In this document: one piece after another, positions 24,475 through 33,052 of the stretch
Numbering within the stretch: position 1 is the stretch's first letter
Layout: every line of letters begins with the position of its first letter
NCBI GenBank assembly: GCA_019694685.1
Contig: JAIBBM010000010.1
Coordinates: forward strand, 1 to 64,000
Length of the DNA stretch: 64,000 nt
Direction: 5' to 3'
Source: Leptospirales bacterium
GTDB taxonomy: Bacteria > Spirochaetota > Leptospiria > Leptospirales > Leptonemataceae
Position numbers and translations under genes: made by a program
Notes under the pieces: generated by a model
Seen by the model: the letters and a program-made list of their open reading frames with translations, nothing else
Database searches by the model: none
What the model was told of the DNA's origin: nothing

Positions 24475-26036
24475 TGTGCGCAACCACAGTGTTTCGCTTC
24501 AGAGTTGCACTGATCGTCTTCGCATTGGCTGGGGCCTGTGGACCTCCCAGGCCCATCGATCTGCCTGAAAACAAGGAACCGCCGGTGCCACCACTGAGCG
24601 AAGTGATGGCCGGCCTCAAATCCGCGGTCTGGTCTGAGAGATCGGAGGCGGTTTTGGCCGCAGGCCACGGGCATTACAAAGAAACGATTCCGCTCTTGCT
24701 TTCTTTGCTCAGCTCGGATCCGAATCCGGCCGTCCGCTCTACAGCCGCTCTCGTTCTCGCAGATCTGGGAGAACAGCGTGCCGCGGCTCCCATCGCACAA
24801 CTTCTTGCTTCCAGCTCAGAAGCCAATGCAGAATCGCTCATAGAAGCTCTGGCTCGACTCAAGAATCCAGTCGGAGCGTATGCAGTACTACCGTATTTGA
24901 AATCCAGTTCGAACCAGACAAGACTCGTGGCCGTTTCTGCTCTGGGCGAGATGAATGCGAGAAGTGCTTCCGGTGAAATCCTCGCGATGGCAATGCAGAA
25001 CCAGGACAGAGAGGTGGCGAGAACTTATGCGATGGTTCTGGGTAAACTCGGTGCGGTGCAATCAGAATCCTATTTGCTTTCCATTCTTCGCAGTTCAAAA
25101 GACGATCCTGCATCCGCGGCCGCGATCAACGCGCTCGGTAGCATCAAGAGCGTGCAGGCGATTCCTGATCTGGTGAAAGTAATGGGAAGTTCGTACGCGA
25201 AGGGCAGAGAAAACGCAGTGCCTGCTTTGATCGCGATAGGTTCCCCGCTGGCCATTCCTGGATGTTTTCTTCTTTTAGAAAATGACTCGAGTGAAATCCG
25301 TTATGCGGCATCTGAAGTGATCTATTCGATTCCATCCCCGTCTACTGCTCCGCAGGCTCTGGCGCTCCTCAAAAAGAAATCCAGAAGCGCCGGGCCGGCA
25401 AGTATGATCCTCGGACACATTCACTACAAAGCGGCGCGCGAAACCATCGAACAAGTTCTTCAGGATAAATCCATGAGTGATCGCGAGAACATTGCGAAGT
25501 CACTTGGATGGATGGGAGAATCTGCCAGTTCGACTGTTCTCATTTCTGTTTTGAAAGAGAAAGACGGGGAAGGGCGATACGGTGCTGCGTGGTCCCTCGG
25601 AGTGCTTCGCACTCCAGATGGACTGGGACCTCTCCTCGAAGCGGCTGATTCAGGGGATCGCAAACTCAGACAAGTTGCGATCGAAGCGATCGGTTCGTAT
25701 GGATCGTCTGATTCTCTCCCTGTTCTTTCGAAGTTGCTCAAAGATTCTGTGCTCAGCATTTACGCTGTAGACGCGATTTCGAATATAAAAGGAGAAGAAG
25801 CGCGCAAGTTATTGACCGATCATGCAAAAAATCAAACGGGCGGCACGCGAAAAGCGGCCATCATGGCTCTGGGTAGAAGAAAGGAAGAGGCATCTGTACC
25901 TTTCTTGATACAGATGCTTCGGGAAGACGGAACCGGCGAAATTCAGCAATCCTGCATGAATGCACTCACCGAAATCACGGGGGAAAGGTTCCGCACTCGA
26001 GGCAACTGGTTCGACTGGTTCGAAAAAAGGCAGTAG
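24474..26036 (+). CDS. HEAT-repeat (PBS-lyase-like) lipoprotein
   Basis: The signal peptide ends in ALAGAC (lipobox), giving a lipid-anchored protein of 520 residues. The body is a run of roughly a dozen alpha-helical HEAT/PBS-lyase repeats of about 31 residues with the pattern xxLLxxLxDxxxxVRxxAxxALxxLG, for example NPAVRSTAALVLADLGEQRA and QTRLVAVSALGEMNARSAS. Such solenoids are protein-protein scaffolds. The C-terminus carries an NALTEITGERFRTRGNWFDW motif often seen at the end of HEAT lipoproteins in spirochaetes and planctomycetes. It is coupled to the membrane protein before it. A related, much shorter HEAT lipoprotein is at 45794. Confidence 0.82.
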   Translation: MCATTVFRFRVALIVFALAGACGPPRPIDLPENKEPPVPPLSEVMAGLKSAVWSERSEAVLAAGHGHYKETIPLLLSLLSSDPNPAVRSTAALVLADLGEQRAAAPIAQLLASSSEANAESLIEALARLKNPVGAYAVLPYLKSSSNQTRLVAVSALGEMNARSASGEILAMAMQNQDREVARTYAMVLGKLGAVQSESYLLSILRSSKDDPASAAAINALGSIKSVQAIPDLVKVMGSSYAKGRENAVPALIAIGSPLAIPGCFLLLENDSSEIRYAASEVIYSIPSPSTAPQALALLKKKSRSAGPASMILGHIHYKAARETIEQVLQDKSMSDRENIAKSLGWMGESASSTVLISVLKEKDGEGRYGAAWSLGVLRTPDGLGPLLEAADSGDRKLRQVAIEAIGSYGSSDSLPVLSKLLKDSVLSIYAVDAISNIKGEEARKLLTDHAKNQTGGTRKAAIMALGRRKEEASVPFLIQMLREDGTGEIQQSCMNALTEITGERFRTRGNWFDWFEKRQ

Positions 26037-26082
26037 AAAAGAATTGGCAGAAGCAAGGGTTATTTGATTCCTTAATTAAAGC

Positions 26083-26442
26083 ATGCCTTCTGAGTTTTCC
26101 ATCACAACTGCGATTGAGGAACAGATTCCCATCCTTCACATTGCAGGGGAAATCACGTCCGAATCAGAAGAAGAGCTTCTGGGCGCCTATGATCGAATCC
26201 CGGGCGAACGAAAGAACCGGGTCATTTTGCACTTCTCTGAGACCAGATACATCAATTCTTCCGGGATCGCCATTCTCATAGGGGTTATCAATCGAGCCAA
26301 CGAGGTCAAAGGCAGGGTAGAGTTTGCAGGCCTGAGTCCCCATTTTCGCAAGGTGATGGACATTGTCGGATTGACTGACTTTGTCAAAGTGTATGATTCT
26401 CTGCAGGATGCGCTGCAGGCCAGTTCCGCCAACCAGAGCTAA
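26083..26442 (+). CDS. STAS-domain anti-sigma-factor antagonist-like protein
   Basis: The 119-residue protein is a single STAS domain: HIAGEITSESEEELLGAY, VILHFSETRYINSSGIAILI and the C-terminal VEFAGLSPHFRKVMDIVGLT. The SSGIAIL loop holds the serine phosphorylated in SpoIIAA/RsbV proteins. It would bind an RsbW-like kinase or a signalling complex in partner-switch control. No RsbW-type kinase or PP2C phosphatase gene lies nearby, so the partner is elsewhere on the chromosome. A 46-base gap separates it from the lipoprotein gene. Confidence 0.87.
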   Translation: MPSEFSITTAIEEQIPILHIAGEITSESEEELLGAYDRIPGERKNRVILHFSETRYINSSGIAILIGVINRANEVKGRVEFAGLSPHFRKVMDIVGLTDFVKVYDSLQDALQASSANQS

Positions 26443-26520
26443 CGGCGCCCATTCCTTCCAGACGCGCTCGTTCGTGAGCATTGCCTAACGCTTTTGTCCA
26501 GATCGGCCGATTCTCCGTTT

Positions 26521-27381
26521 ATGCGGTCCTTATGCCCCGGAGCGGCAATTCTTGCTTTGTTGATCCTGGCCTATCCTTCTTTTGCCTCTCCCGTGTCGCG
26601 CTACGTGGACTCTTTTTATCCCTCCAAACCAACAGGAGAGCTGCGCCTGAACTACTACTATGACCGGACGGGCAAATGGGTAAAATTTTCAGACTGGATT
26701 CCTTATAGAAAGCAAAGGATCCAGCCGCGATTCTTTGAAGACTTTTACCAGATCTACGGCCTGCCTCCGGCTTACAATACGGGGGAAGTGAAAGAGAGTA
26801 TTTATTATCTGGCAGCCGCCCTGGGCACTCAGTTTCGTCATCCATCGAGAGCCCTCTGTACCATCCGAACGGAAGAAGAATACCACAAGTACAGAAACCT
26901 TATGTATATGCAGACGAATCTGCTGATCATGCGAATGTTTCTTCGTCTGGGTTCTCTCTATGACAAGAGGCATTTGTATTTTCATGACCTCGACGTTGCG
27001 GATGATCTAAGTGTTTCTTTTCGAATTGCAAAAGCATACTACGAGCAGGCGAAACCATTCTGGGAGCTCGCGCGAAAGCACGCGACTGTGGCCAGCCAGT
27101 ACAGGTTTGATCTAGACCTTCCTGGAATTGAGTCAGAGCGCTATCGCATCATGACAGGCGAGACGAATTTTGACCGAATCATTGAGCGTCACATCGCAGA
27201 CGTGGATGCCAAAATTCAGGCAACAGATACATTCCTGGCCCGCGAAGGAGGATCTCCGCGCCCGGTCAAGGCAGCCATGCAGAAAGACATCGAATCCATG
27301 TATGATTCTGAGTTCACTCCGGATCCGCTCGGACCACCTGTGCTTCAGCCGCATTGGAATGACAAAGATCCCGAGCCATGA
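26521..27381 (+). CDS. secreted protein of unknown function
   Basis: From ATG 26521 the product has a signal peptide (residues 1-22, PGAAILALLILAYPSFAS) and a mature region rich in Tyr, Arg and aromatic residues. It shows an N-terminal beta-like part (ELRLNYYYDRTGKWVKFSDW) and long amphipathic helices afterwards. I recognise no family. It is followed after 14 bases by another secreted protein of similar size and helical character, and the two are probably one transcription unit. Lack of cysteines argues against a lipoprotein. Confidence 0.68.
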   Translation: MRSLCPGAAILALLILAYPSFASPVSRYVDSFYPSKPTGELRLNYYYDRTGKWVKFSDWIPYRKQRIQPRFFEDFYQIYGLPPAYNTGEVKESIYYLAAALGTQFRHPSRALCTIRTEEEYHKYRNLMYMQTNLLIMRMFLRLGSLYDKRHLYFHDLDVADDLSVSFRIAKAYYEQAKPFWELARKHATVASQYRFDLDLPGIESERYRIMTGETNFDRIIERHIADVDAKIQATDTFLAREGGSPRPVKAAMQKDIESMYDSEFTPDPLGPPVLQPHWNDKDPEP

Positions 27382-27395
27382 AAAGAATCTAAATC

Positions 27396-28238
27396 ATGAG
27401 ACGCGCGGCAGTCATTGCGATTTTCTTTTTTCGGACGTTAGGCGCTCAAACGATTGCTGATTTCGAAGAAGAGTACAGGTTGATGACAGAGCGCGAAGGG
27501 TTTCGCGGAAATCCAGTCGCCATTGAGCGCGACTGGGCCAAGGCGGAGAGTGTACCCGATCCATTTCCGGAAACTCCCTACGTTTCGCAGATGGAGAGGG
27601 AGGAAGCACAGCTTCGTCGGGCATATAGTTTTTATGAAAGCGCGCGTGAGATTGCCTCAGAATTGAGGCAGCAACTAGATGCAAAGCCTGGCCGAAGCAT
27701 CCGAGATCCGCTGTGGTGGAAAGAACTGGACGAAAGTGCTGCTGAAAGTCGCAGGCAGAGAGCACTCCGGCAGAGATTCGCCATTGATCTAGCGGAAAGA
27801 TATCACAGAGTTTTCGAATCCTTGCAGGAGTTGGATCGCACCGCATTCAGACAGGACAAACGAGTCATCTCTCTCAAGAGAATGGCTTATAGACAATACA
27901 TCATACTCCAGTCTGCAGTTGGTAACTACATTCCCGCCATTGAAGTGCTCGATGAGTATGCGCGTCTGGAAGGAGCACAAACAGAGTGGCCTTTGCACTA
28001 TTACTACTATGTCTGTCTCGCAGGTGTCTTTCGCGATCTCAAAAGAAGTTCAGCTGTAAGAGAGGAAGTGCTCAGGTCCGTTCGTCTTCGCAAGAACATT
28101 CACTGGCGTCGCGCCGTGGAACTTAAGTTTACAAAGGATTCTGCTGAGTTTGATGAAGTGAGCAGGCGGATACGCAGTGATTTGCGTGATCCGCCCAGAT
28201 CTCCGATTCGTCCTTATTCTAGCGGACGTTCTCTTTGA
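27396..28238 (+). CDS. helical, probably exported protein of unknown function
   Basis: The 280-residue product has a short hydrophobic N-terminus (AAVIAIFFFRTLGAQ), plausible as a signal peptide, then a strongly charged, Arg/Glu-rich helical body with heptad-like spacing. It carries a Tyr cluster (WPLHYYYYVCL). The pattern of helix pairs suggests a TPR-like or coiled-coil protein but no repeat is clean enough to name. It pairs with the upstream secreted gene and ends inside the convergent lgt gene with a 20-base overlap. Confidence 0.67.
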   Translation: MRRAAVIAIFFFRTLGAQTIADFEEEYRLMTEREGFRGNPVAIERDWAKAESVPDPFPETPYVSQMEREEAQLRRAYSFYESAREIASELRQQLDAKPGRSIRDPLWWKELDESAAESRRQRALRQRFAIDLAERYHRVFESLQELDRTAFRQDKRVISLKRMAYRQYIILQSAVGNYIPAIEVLDEYARLEGAQTEWPLHYYYYVCLAGVFRDLKRSSAVREEVLRSVRLRKNIHWRRAVELKFTKDSAEFDEVSRRIRSDLRDPPRSPIRPYSSGRSL

Positions 28239-29202
28239 CGTAGAGCTTGCGAACTACTATCCAGGTCACACCCAGTGCGACGAGCGCCAGGGCCGTGAAC
28301 TGGGCCTGAGTCGGCCCATACCAGTGCCAGTTTTCAAAGTAATACGCGGGCGGGTTGGAGCTGATGAAGTTGTGATGGGGCAGTGGCTTTCCTTCGTAAA
28401 CCGGAGGAGGCAGCACTGCCCACACAGCATTGTTGATGCGCAGAAACTCGACCAGGAATCGCGCTACTCCATTGTAGCACAGAAAGATAGCAGTTTGCAG
28501 TCCAGGTCTAAAAGGCTGGTATCGCGCCCAGAGCATATAGAAGGCAAACAGGCCTGTGGACAGGAACGCTTCCATCACAGGAGTGTTCCAGACTCTTACC
28601 CCGGCTGAACTCATGGCAGCCCCGGGGCCGTAGACCATGGTCAACAGGGGAATGTCATAGGAAGACCCGTATCCGTAACATCCGTCCCCGCTTACCATAC
28701 AACCGAGTCTTCCAATTGCATAACCAATGGCAAGCGATGGCATCAGTGCATCTCCGTATCTCCAAACGTTTTCTTTGCCGAAGCTGCGACGCAGATAGAT
28801 ATAGATCAGCAGAAATGTAAGAGCAAGACCTCCGTAGAATACCAGGCCGCCGCGGCTGAAGAGCGCTTCCCATAGACCCATGGCCTGTCCCGGATATTTT
28901 TCTCCCATGCCGTTCTTAAAGAATAGTATGTAGTACAATGTATTGGACCAGGATTCGTCTACAATCCAGATTCTACTCCACACTTCGAAAACAAATCCAA
29001 TCTTGGATCCAACGATTGCCCCGAAAACAGCAAGCAGGATGCTCCAGTCTGCTGCCTCCTCGCGCAGGCCTCGCCGCTTGAGTTCTCGCGGGGCAAGATA
29101 CGACGCAGTCAAAAACGCAATCATGAGTAGAATGCTAAATGTGGAAATGGAATCGATTGTGGTTCCGGGGATGGTAAAGGGGAGTTTAAACTCGCTCAGC
29201 AT
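28219..29202 (-). CDS. lgt: prolipoprotein diacylglyceryl transferase
   Basis: This seven-helix inner-membrane enzyme attaches diacylglycerol from phosphatidylglycerol to the lipobox cysteine, the first step of lipoprotein maturation. Landmarks are the GGLVFYGG loop, the signature YAIGRLGCMVSGDGCYG with the essential Arg, and RFLVEFLR near the C-terminus. In E. coli the GGLxFHGG loop has His103; here it is Tyr, a variation found in several phyla. It is the last gene of aroE-folC-pepP-lgt and overlaps pepP by 17 bases. The many lipoproteins in the window depend on it. Confidence 0.94.
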   Translation of the reverse strand: MLSEFKLPFTIPGTTIDSISTFSILLMIAFLTASYLAPRELKRRGLREEAADWSILLAVFGAIVGSKIGFVFEVWSRIWIVDESWSNTLYYILFFKNGMGEKYPGQAMGLWEALFSRGGLVFYGGLALTFLLIYIYLRRSFGKENVWRYGDALMPSLAIGYAIGRLGCMVSGDGCYGYGSSYDIPLLTMVYGPGAAMSSAGVRVWNTPVMEAFLSTGLFAFYMLWARYQPFRPGLQTAIFLCYNGVARFLVEFLRINNAVWAVLPPPVYEGKPLPHHNFISSNPPAYYFENWHWYGPTQAQFTALALVALGVTWIVVRKLYVKENVR

Positions 29203-30499
29203 GAATTCCTCCGCGCAATGCTTCGATTGCGGAAATTGTTTTTGGGATCATTTCGCTCAATACAAGAGGGTTGTTTCCACGAACGACTACATCATCTTCG
29301 ATTCTGATTCCGATTCCTCTGAAGGCAGGTGGCGTTTGTTCGTCGTCAGGGAAGTAAAGACCTGGTTCCACAGTGCAAACCATGCCGTCTTCGAGTTTGC
29401 GCGGAACTCCATCTTTCACATAGGAACCCACATCGTGCACATCCATGCCCAGCCAGTGTCCCGTGCGATGCATGTAGTAGCGGATGTATTTCTTGTTTTC
29501 CACGTTTTCGTCCAGCGTCCCAGACAGCACTCCAAGATCAATCAATCCCTGTGTCAGGTCCCGCACTGCCGCGTTGTGGATTTCGTCCAGAGTGGCTCCT
29601 GGAATTGTTTTCTCAATGGCGCGCAGCTGTGCTGCCAGAACAATTTCGTATGCATCCTTTTGAGGCCCGTTGAATCGATCTGCAACCGGAAATGTGCGTG
29701 TAACGTCGCTGTTGAGGCAATGTTTTTCAGCGCCCGCGTCCACGAGGATGAGATCGTTGGATTCAATTCGACGATTGTTCTCTATATGGTGAAGAACGCA
29801 TGCATTCTTCCCGGACGCAACGATGGACGGATAACCCTCCACAGCATTGTGCCTGCGAAAGGAATCGAGTATGATTCCTTCGAGCTCATACTCGTGCATG
29901 CCAGCTTTTGCGGAGCGCATGAGTGCAATGTGAGCGTCTGATGCGATCTGTGCGCATTCTCTCAGTAGTTCTATTTCTTCCTGGCTCTTGATCATCCTCA
30001 TTTCATGAAGGAGAGACGCTGCATGCAGAATCTGACCCGGCCCGAATTCACCTGTGCGTCCTCTTCGCATGAGTTGATCGCACGTGCTCATGATGAGCAA
30101 GTCGAGTTCAGGATTTCGTCCATACATGTAGTAGAGGCGGTCTTTTTTGCGAAGAAGATCGGGAATGTCTTTTTTGAAATCGGTGATGTCGCGCGCTTCA
30201 TCTACTGCAAGAGCTTCCACAGCGCGATCTACTCCGAGCATCGGACCGTTCCATGTCTCTCTTTCCGGGTCGCGTTTGCGTAGATATAGAATTGCGTTTT
30301 CTTTTGTCAGTACGAGTGCAGATTGCTCTTCGCCAAATCCAGTGAGGTAGTAGAAATCTGAATCCTGCCTGAAGCGATGGTGCACGTCGTTGGAGCGAAT
30401 GAGAGAAGGCGCGCTCTGGAAGATGGCCACGTCTCCTGGTTCCATATTTCTCTGGAACGATTTGCGCCTGGCGATATACATTTCCATATCAATGTTCAT
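29186..30499 (-). CDS. pepP: Xaa-Pro aminopeptidase (M24B)
   Basis: The 437-residue enzyme has the N-terminal creatinase-like domain (YIARRKSFQRNMEPGD, DSDFYYLTGFGEEQSALVL) and a C-terminal pita-bread domain. All five metal ligands are visible: Asp in LILVDAGAE, Asp in NSDVTRTFP, His in HRTGHWLGMDVHDVG, Glu in CTVEPGLYF and Glu in GIGIRIEDDV. It removes N-terminal residues that precede proline in the cytoplasm. It overlaps folC upstream by 11 bases and lgt downstream by 17, so the operon is tightly coupled. Confidence 0.94.
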   Translation of the reverse strand: MNIDMEMYIARRKSFQRNMEPGDVAIFQSAPSLIRSNDVHHRFRQDSDFYYLTGFGEEQSALVLTKENAILYLRKRDPERETWNGPMLGVDRAVEALAVDEARDITDFKKDIPDLLRKKDRLYYMYGRNPELDLLIMSTCDQLMRRGRTGEFGPGQILHAASLLHEMRMIKSQEEIELLRECAQIASDAHIALMRSAKAGMHEYELEGIILDSFRRHNAVEGYPSIVASGKNACVLHHIENNRRIESNDLILVDAGAEKHCLNSDVTRTFPVADRFNGPQKDAYEIVLAAQLRAIEKTIPGATLDEIHNAAVRDLTQGLIDLGVLSGTLDENVENKKYIRYYMHRTGHWLGMDVHDVGSYVKDGVPRKLEDGMVCTVEPGLYFPDDEQTPPAFRGIGIRIEDDVVVRGNNPLVLSEMIPKTISAIEALRGGIHAERV

Positions 30500-31637
30500 C
30501 CTTTGTGCTGGCCCTCGTTAGATCAAGAAAGGAATCATACAGCCGATGGGAACCAACGAATATGTTCCAGGGATCAAGAAGAGGCAATAATTTGTCGGTC
30601 GCTCCCGCAGGCAATGCTTCTGGCAGAGGTCGAAACGCCTCTCCTGTAAGTGCAGTGATCTTATGAAATCCTGCGGATTGAATCGCCGCCAGGCATGCAT
30701 CTGGATCGCGATCCGGCAAAACTGCGTAGAAGATGCGCGTCGAATCTGTTCCCGGAAAATCGGGAAAGCCGCGCAGAGAAGATAGAGCGGTATGGATTGC
30801 ATCCGGGTTGTGTGCATTGTCAAAGAAAACTGCTCTCTGGTTTAGATTCCTTCTCTCGAGTCTGCCCGGGGGATCACGCAGAGGCGATGAGATGCTCGAC
30901 AGGGTACGGCTGGAATCTTCCGCTATTTTTTTTGCACAGAATATCGCAAACCTTTGATTGAATGCGAGGTAAGAATTTGGAAGATACGGTTCATCGAAGA
31001 AAAGAACGGGAACAGGAGACATTTCTTCCACGGTCTTTCTCGAAAGATGAGGCTGATTGGCGCACAGAACGAACCTCGCGTTTTTCGTGCAGATTCCCAG
31101 TTTTTCTGCGAGTATTTCTTCGTGTGAATTGCCAAGCAATTCTGTATGATCCAGGCCTATGGAAGTAAGTACTACGTATTGTGCGCGAAAGATCCTGGTC
31201 GCATCGAGTCTACCGCCCAGACCCGCTTCAAAAATCTGAACCGGAATGTTCTTTTCGTGGAAGAGGAAGCCTGCGAGAATCGTAAGCAATTCGAAGTAGC
31301 TGTAATTGGAAAGATCGTGCTGCTTTTCGAGACGCAATAGTGCCGCATCGCATTCTGTTTCTGATATGCTCTCCAGGTTGACTCGAATTCTTTCGTAAAC
31401 AGAATGAAGGTGAGGGCTGGTATAAAGACCCGTCTGGCTCTCAAACAGTTGCGCCAGATAATAGGAAGTGGATCCTTTCCCGTTCGTTCCTACCACAGAC
31501 ACAATCGTTCTATCTTCGCCCTGCATGGATAGAGCGGCGTCTGTCAACCGTGCAAGGTTTGCTGCAAACTGTTCTGCTGTGAATCGCCTGCTTTTTTCTG
31601 GATTGATTCGGATGGCGAGCTCGCGTTCGAGCTTCAT
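30489..31637 (-). CDS. folC: folylpolyglutamate synthase/dihydrofolate synthase
   Basis: The P-loop is VSVVGTNGKGSTSYYLAQLF, followed by GLYTSPHLHSVYERIRVN, the Mur-ligase-type folate signature. Later motifs include EAGLGGRLDATRIF and FFDNAHNPDAI in the C-terminal domain. The enzyme adds glutamate to dihydropteroate and polyglutamates to folates. At 382 residues it is slightly shorter than the usual 420. It overlaps aroE by 4 bases (ATGA) and pepP by 11 bases, so all three are co-translated. Confidence 0.93.
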   Translation of the reverse strand: MKLERELAIRINPEKSRRFTAEQFAANLARLTDAALSMQGEDRTIVSVVGTNGKGSTSYYLAQLFESQTGLYTSPHLHSVYERIRVNLESISETECDAALLRLEKQHDLSNYSYFELLTILAGFLFHEKNIPVQIFEAGLGGRLDATRIFRAQYVVLTSIGLDHTELLGNSHEEILAEKLGICTKNARFVLCANQPHLSRKTVEEMSPVPVLFFDEPYLPNSYLAFNQRFAIFCAKKIAEDSSRTLSSISSPLRDPPGRLERRNLNQRAVFFDNAHNPDAIHTALSSLRGFPDFPGTDSTRIFYAVLPDRDPDACLAAIQSAGFHKITALTGEAFRPLPEALPAGATDKLLPLLDPWNIFVGSHRLYDSFLDLTRASTKDEH

Positions 31638-32527
31638 CTGCGAGTCCCGTTTCGAAGGTGAGAGAGGAGCAGTCGTTCCATCAATGACTCGGGCGCAGAT
31701 TGTCCCGTGAACAGTTCAAACTGTCTAACAGCCTGGTAGAGTAGCATTTTGTATCCATAAACAATTGTGGATCCTCTTCTTTCTGCCAGTTCGATCAATG
31801 GTGTGCGCATGGGAACATAGATGACATCAAATACTAAATGATTTTTAGTAATCCAGTCCGGATCAAAACCGAGTTCCGGAAGAACCTTACTTCCTTTTTC
31901 CGCATTCATTCCCGACGGAGTCGTCTGGATCACAGCGTCGATTTGTTCAGGAGCGATCTGTGAGAGTGGTGCAGAATCGATCAAGGAGCGATGACGCGCG
32001 TGCGCTTGTCTTAAGTCTTCTGCGAAGCGTGCCGCCTTTTTTAGATTTCTTCCGGTGATCGTGATGGAGCGCGGAGAAGATTCGAGGAGCAGAGCATGGG
32101 CGATCGCAAGTGCGGTGCCGCCGTAACCGAGGATGAGATACCTTTTGCCCACGCCTTTGTGTTTTTCTTGCATGGCCCGAACCGCACCAGGTCCATCTGT
32201 ATTGTGCGCGCTTACAATTCCATTTTCGATGATCCAGGTATTGGCCGCCCCGCACAACTTCGTAAGAGGATCTTTCTGGTCCGCCGCTTTCGCAGCCCAG
32301 ATTTTGTGCGGGATGGTAATGGACAGCCCCCGAATTCCCATCGAAACCACTGCCTTCTTGAGAAATGCTCCTGTTTGCGTTGTGTGGAAGGGCACGTATG
32401 CTGCATCGATCTTCTTGAATTGAAAGGCTGCGTTGTGAATGAGCGGGCTGAGAGAATGCGCGACAGGATTGCCCAGGATTCCGTAGACCCTGGTTTTGCC
32501 GCTGGCCGCTACTGGGTGTTCAGGCAT
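31634..32527 (-). CDS. aroE: shikimate dehydrogenase
   Basis: The substrate-binding N-terminal domain has GILGNPVAHSLSPLIHNAAF and SITIPHK with the catalytic lysine, followed by AANTWI and AHNTDG with the catalytic Asp. The NADP-binding Rossmann part is LILGYGGTALAIAHALL with the NADP phosphate clamp TGRNLKKA. It reduces 3-dehydroshikimate to shikimate in aromatic amino acid synthesis. It is the first gene of the aroE-folC-pepP-lgt operon. At 297 residues it is a full-length, single-function AroE. Confidence 0.93.
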   Translation of the reverse strand: MPEHPVAASGKTRVYGILGNPVAHSLSPLIHNAAFQFKKIDAAYVPFHTTQTGAFLKKAVVSMGIRGLSITIPHKIWAAKAADQKDPLTKLCGAANTWIIENGIVSAHNTDGPGAVRAMQEKHKGVGKRYLILGYGGTALAIAHALLLESSPRSITITGRNLKKAARFAEDLRQAHARHRSLIDSAPLSQIAPEQIDAVIQTTPSGMNAEKGSKVLPELGFDPDWITKNHLVFDVIYVPMRTPLIELAERRGSTIVYGYKMLLYQAVRQFELFTGQSAPESLMERLLLSHLRNGTRR

Positions 32528-32639
32528 TTTTTTTGAGTGGAGCCGCCCGCTCTGTTGTAAAGAGCTATTTCCCCCGCAGGCATGGATAAATCATGGTAAG
32601 CTCAGCCGGCAAAATAGCCGATCTGTTTATTGTTACAAC

Positions 32640-32963
32640 ATGTCCTTTCTAGATCTGATACTCCAACTTGTAGTCTACACCGCATCTGGGATCGCTGCGT
32701 CTTACTATTTCTATAATTGGAAACGCAAAGACCTTCTGGGCGGCTTCTGGGGTGGAACTGTCATTGGACTCGTGGGTGCCGTTCTCATCAGCTGGGTGAC
32801 CAGCCGGGATGCGTGGTTCATTCGTCTGGTGAGCTGGCTTATGATTCCCAAATTCGGGGATGGATTTCAGATTCCGGTTAACCTCATCGCCTCCGTTCTG
32901 GGCGGTCTTCTCTTTGTGGCGATTCTCAACAGAATCAATCACAACAAAGATCGTCGTTTCTAG
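32640..32963 (+). CDS. small integral membrane protein, GlsB/YeaQ/YmgE-like (tentative)
   Basis: ATG 32640 gives 107 residues with three hydrophobic segments: about 5-24, 33-55 (GGFWGGTVIGLVGAVLISWV) and 80-98 (VNLIASVLGGLLFVAILNRI). The Gly-rich helices resemble the transglycosylase-associated GlsB/YeaQ/YmgE family, but that is judged by pattern only. It lies 113 bases from the divergent aroE and 89 bases before fliD, so it could be either independent or the lead gene of the fliD unit. An upstream in-frame extension to 32496 would overlap aroE and is unlikely. Confidence 0.7.
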   Translation: MSFLDLILQLVVYTASGIAASYYFYNWKRKDLLGGFWGGTVIGLVGAVLISWVTSRDAWFIRLVSWLMIPKFGDGFQIPVNLIASVLGGLLFVAILNRINHNKDRRF

Positions 32964-33052
32964 CTCTCGCATCCCTGCGTGCGGGCTATCTTTGCGCTTT
33001 CTGGCTATTATCATTTTTTCAAAACGCCCGATGATAGTATCAGGTACCAATT

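Noticed and set aside
28943..29941. A 332-codon open frame on the plus strand
   Set aside because: It is antisense to lgt and pepP, which have all their motifs; the translated sequence shows no domain and is rich in Cys and His as expected of a shadow frame.
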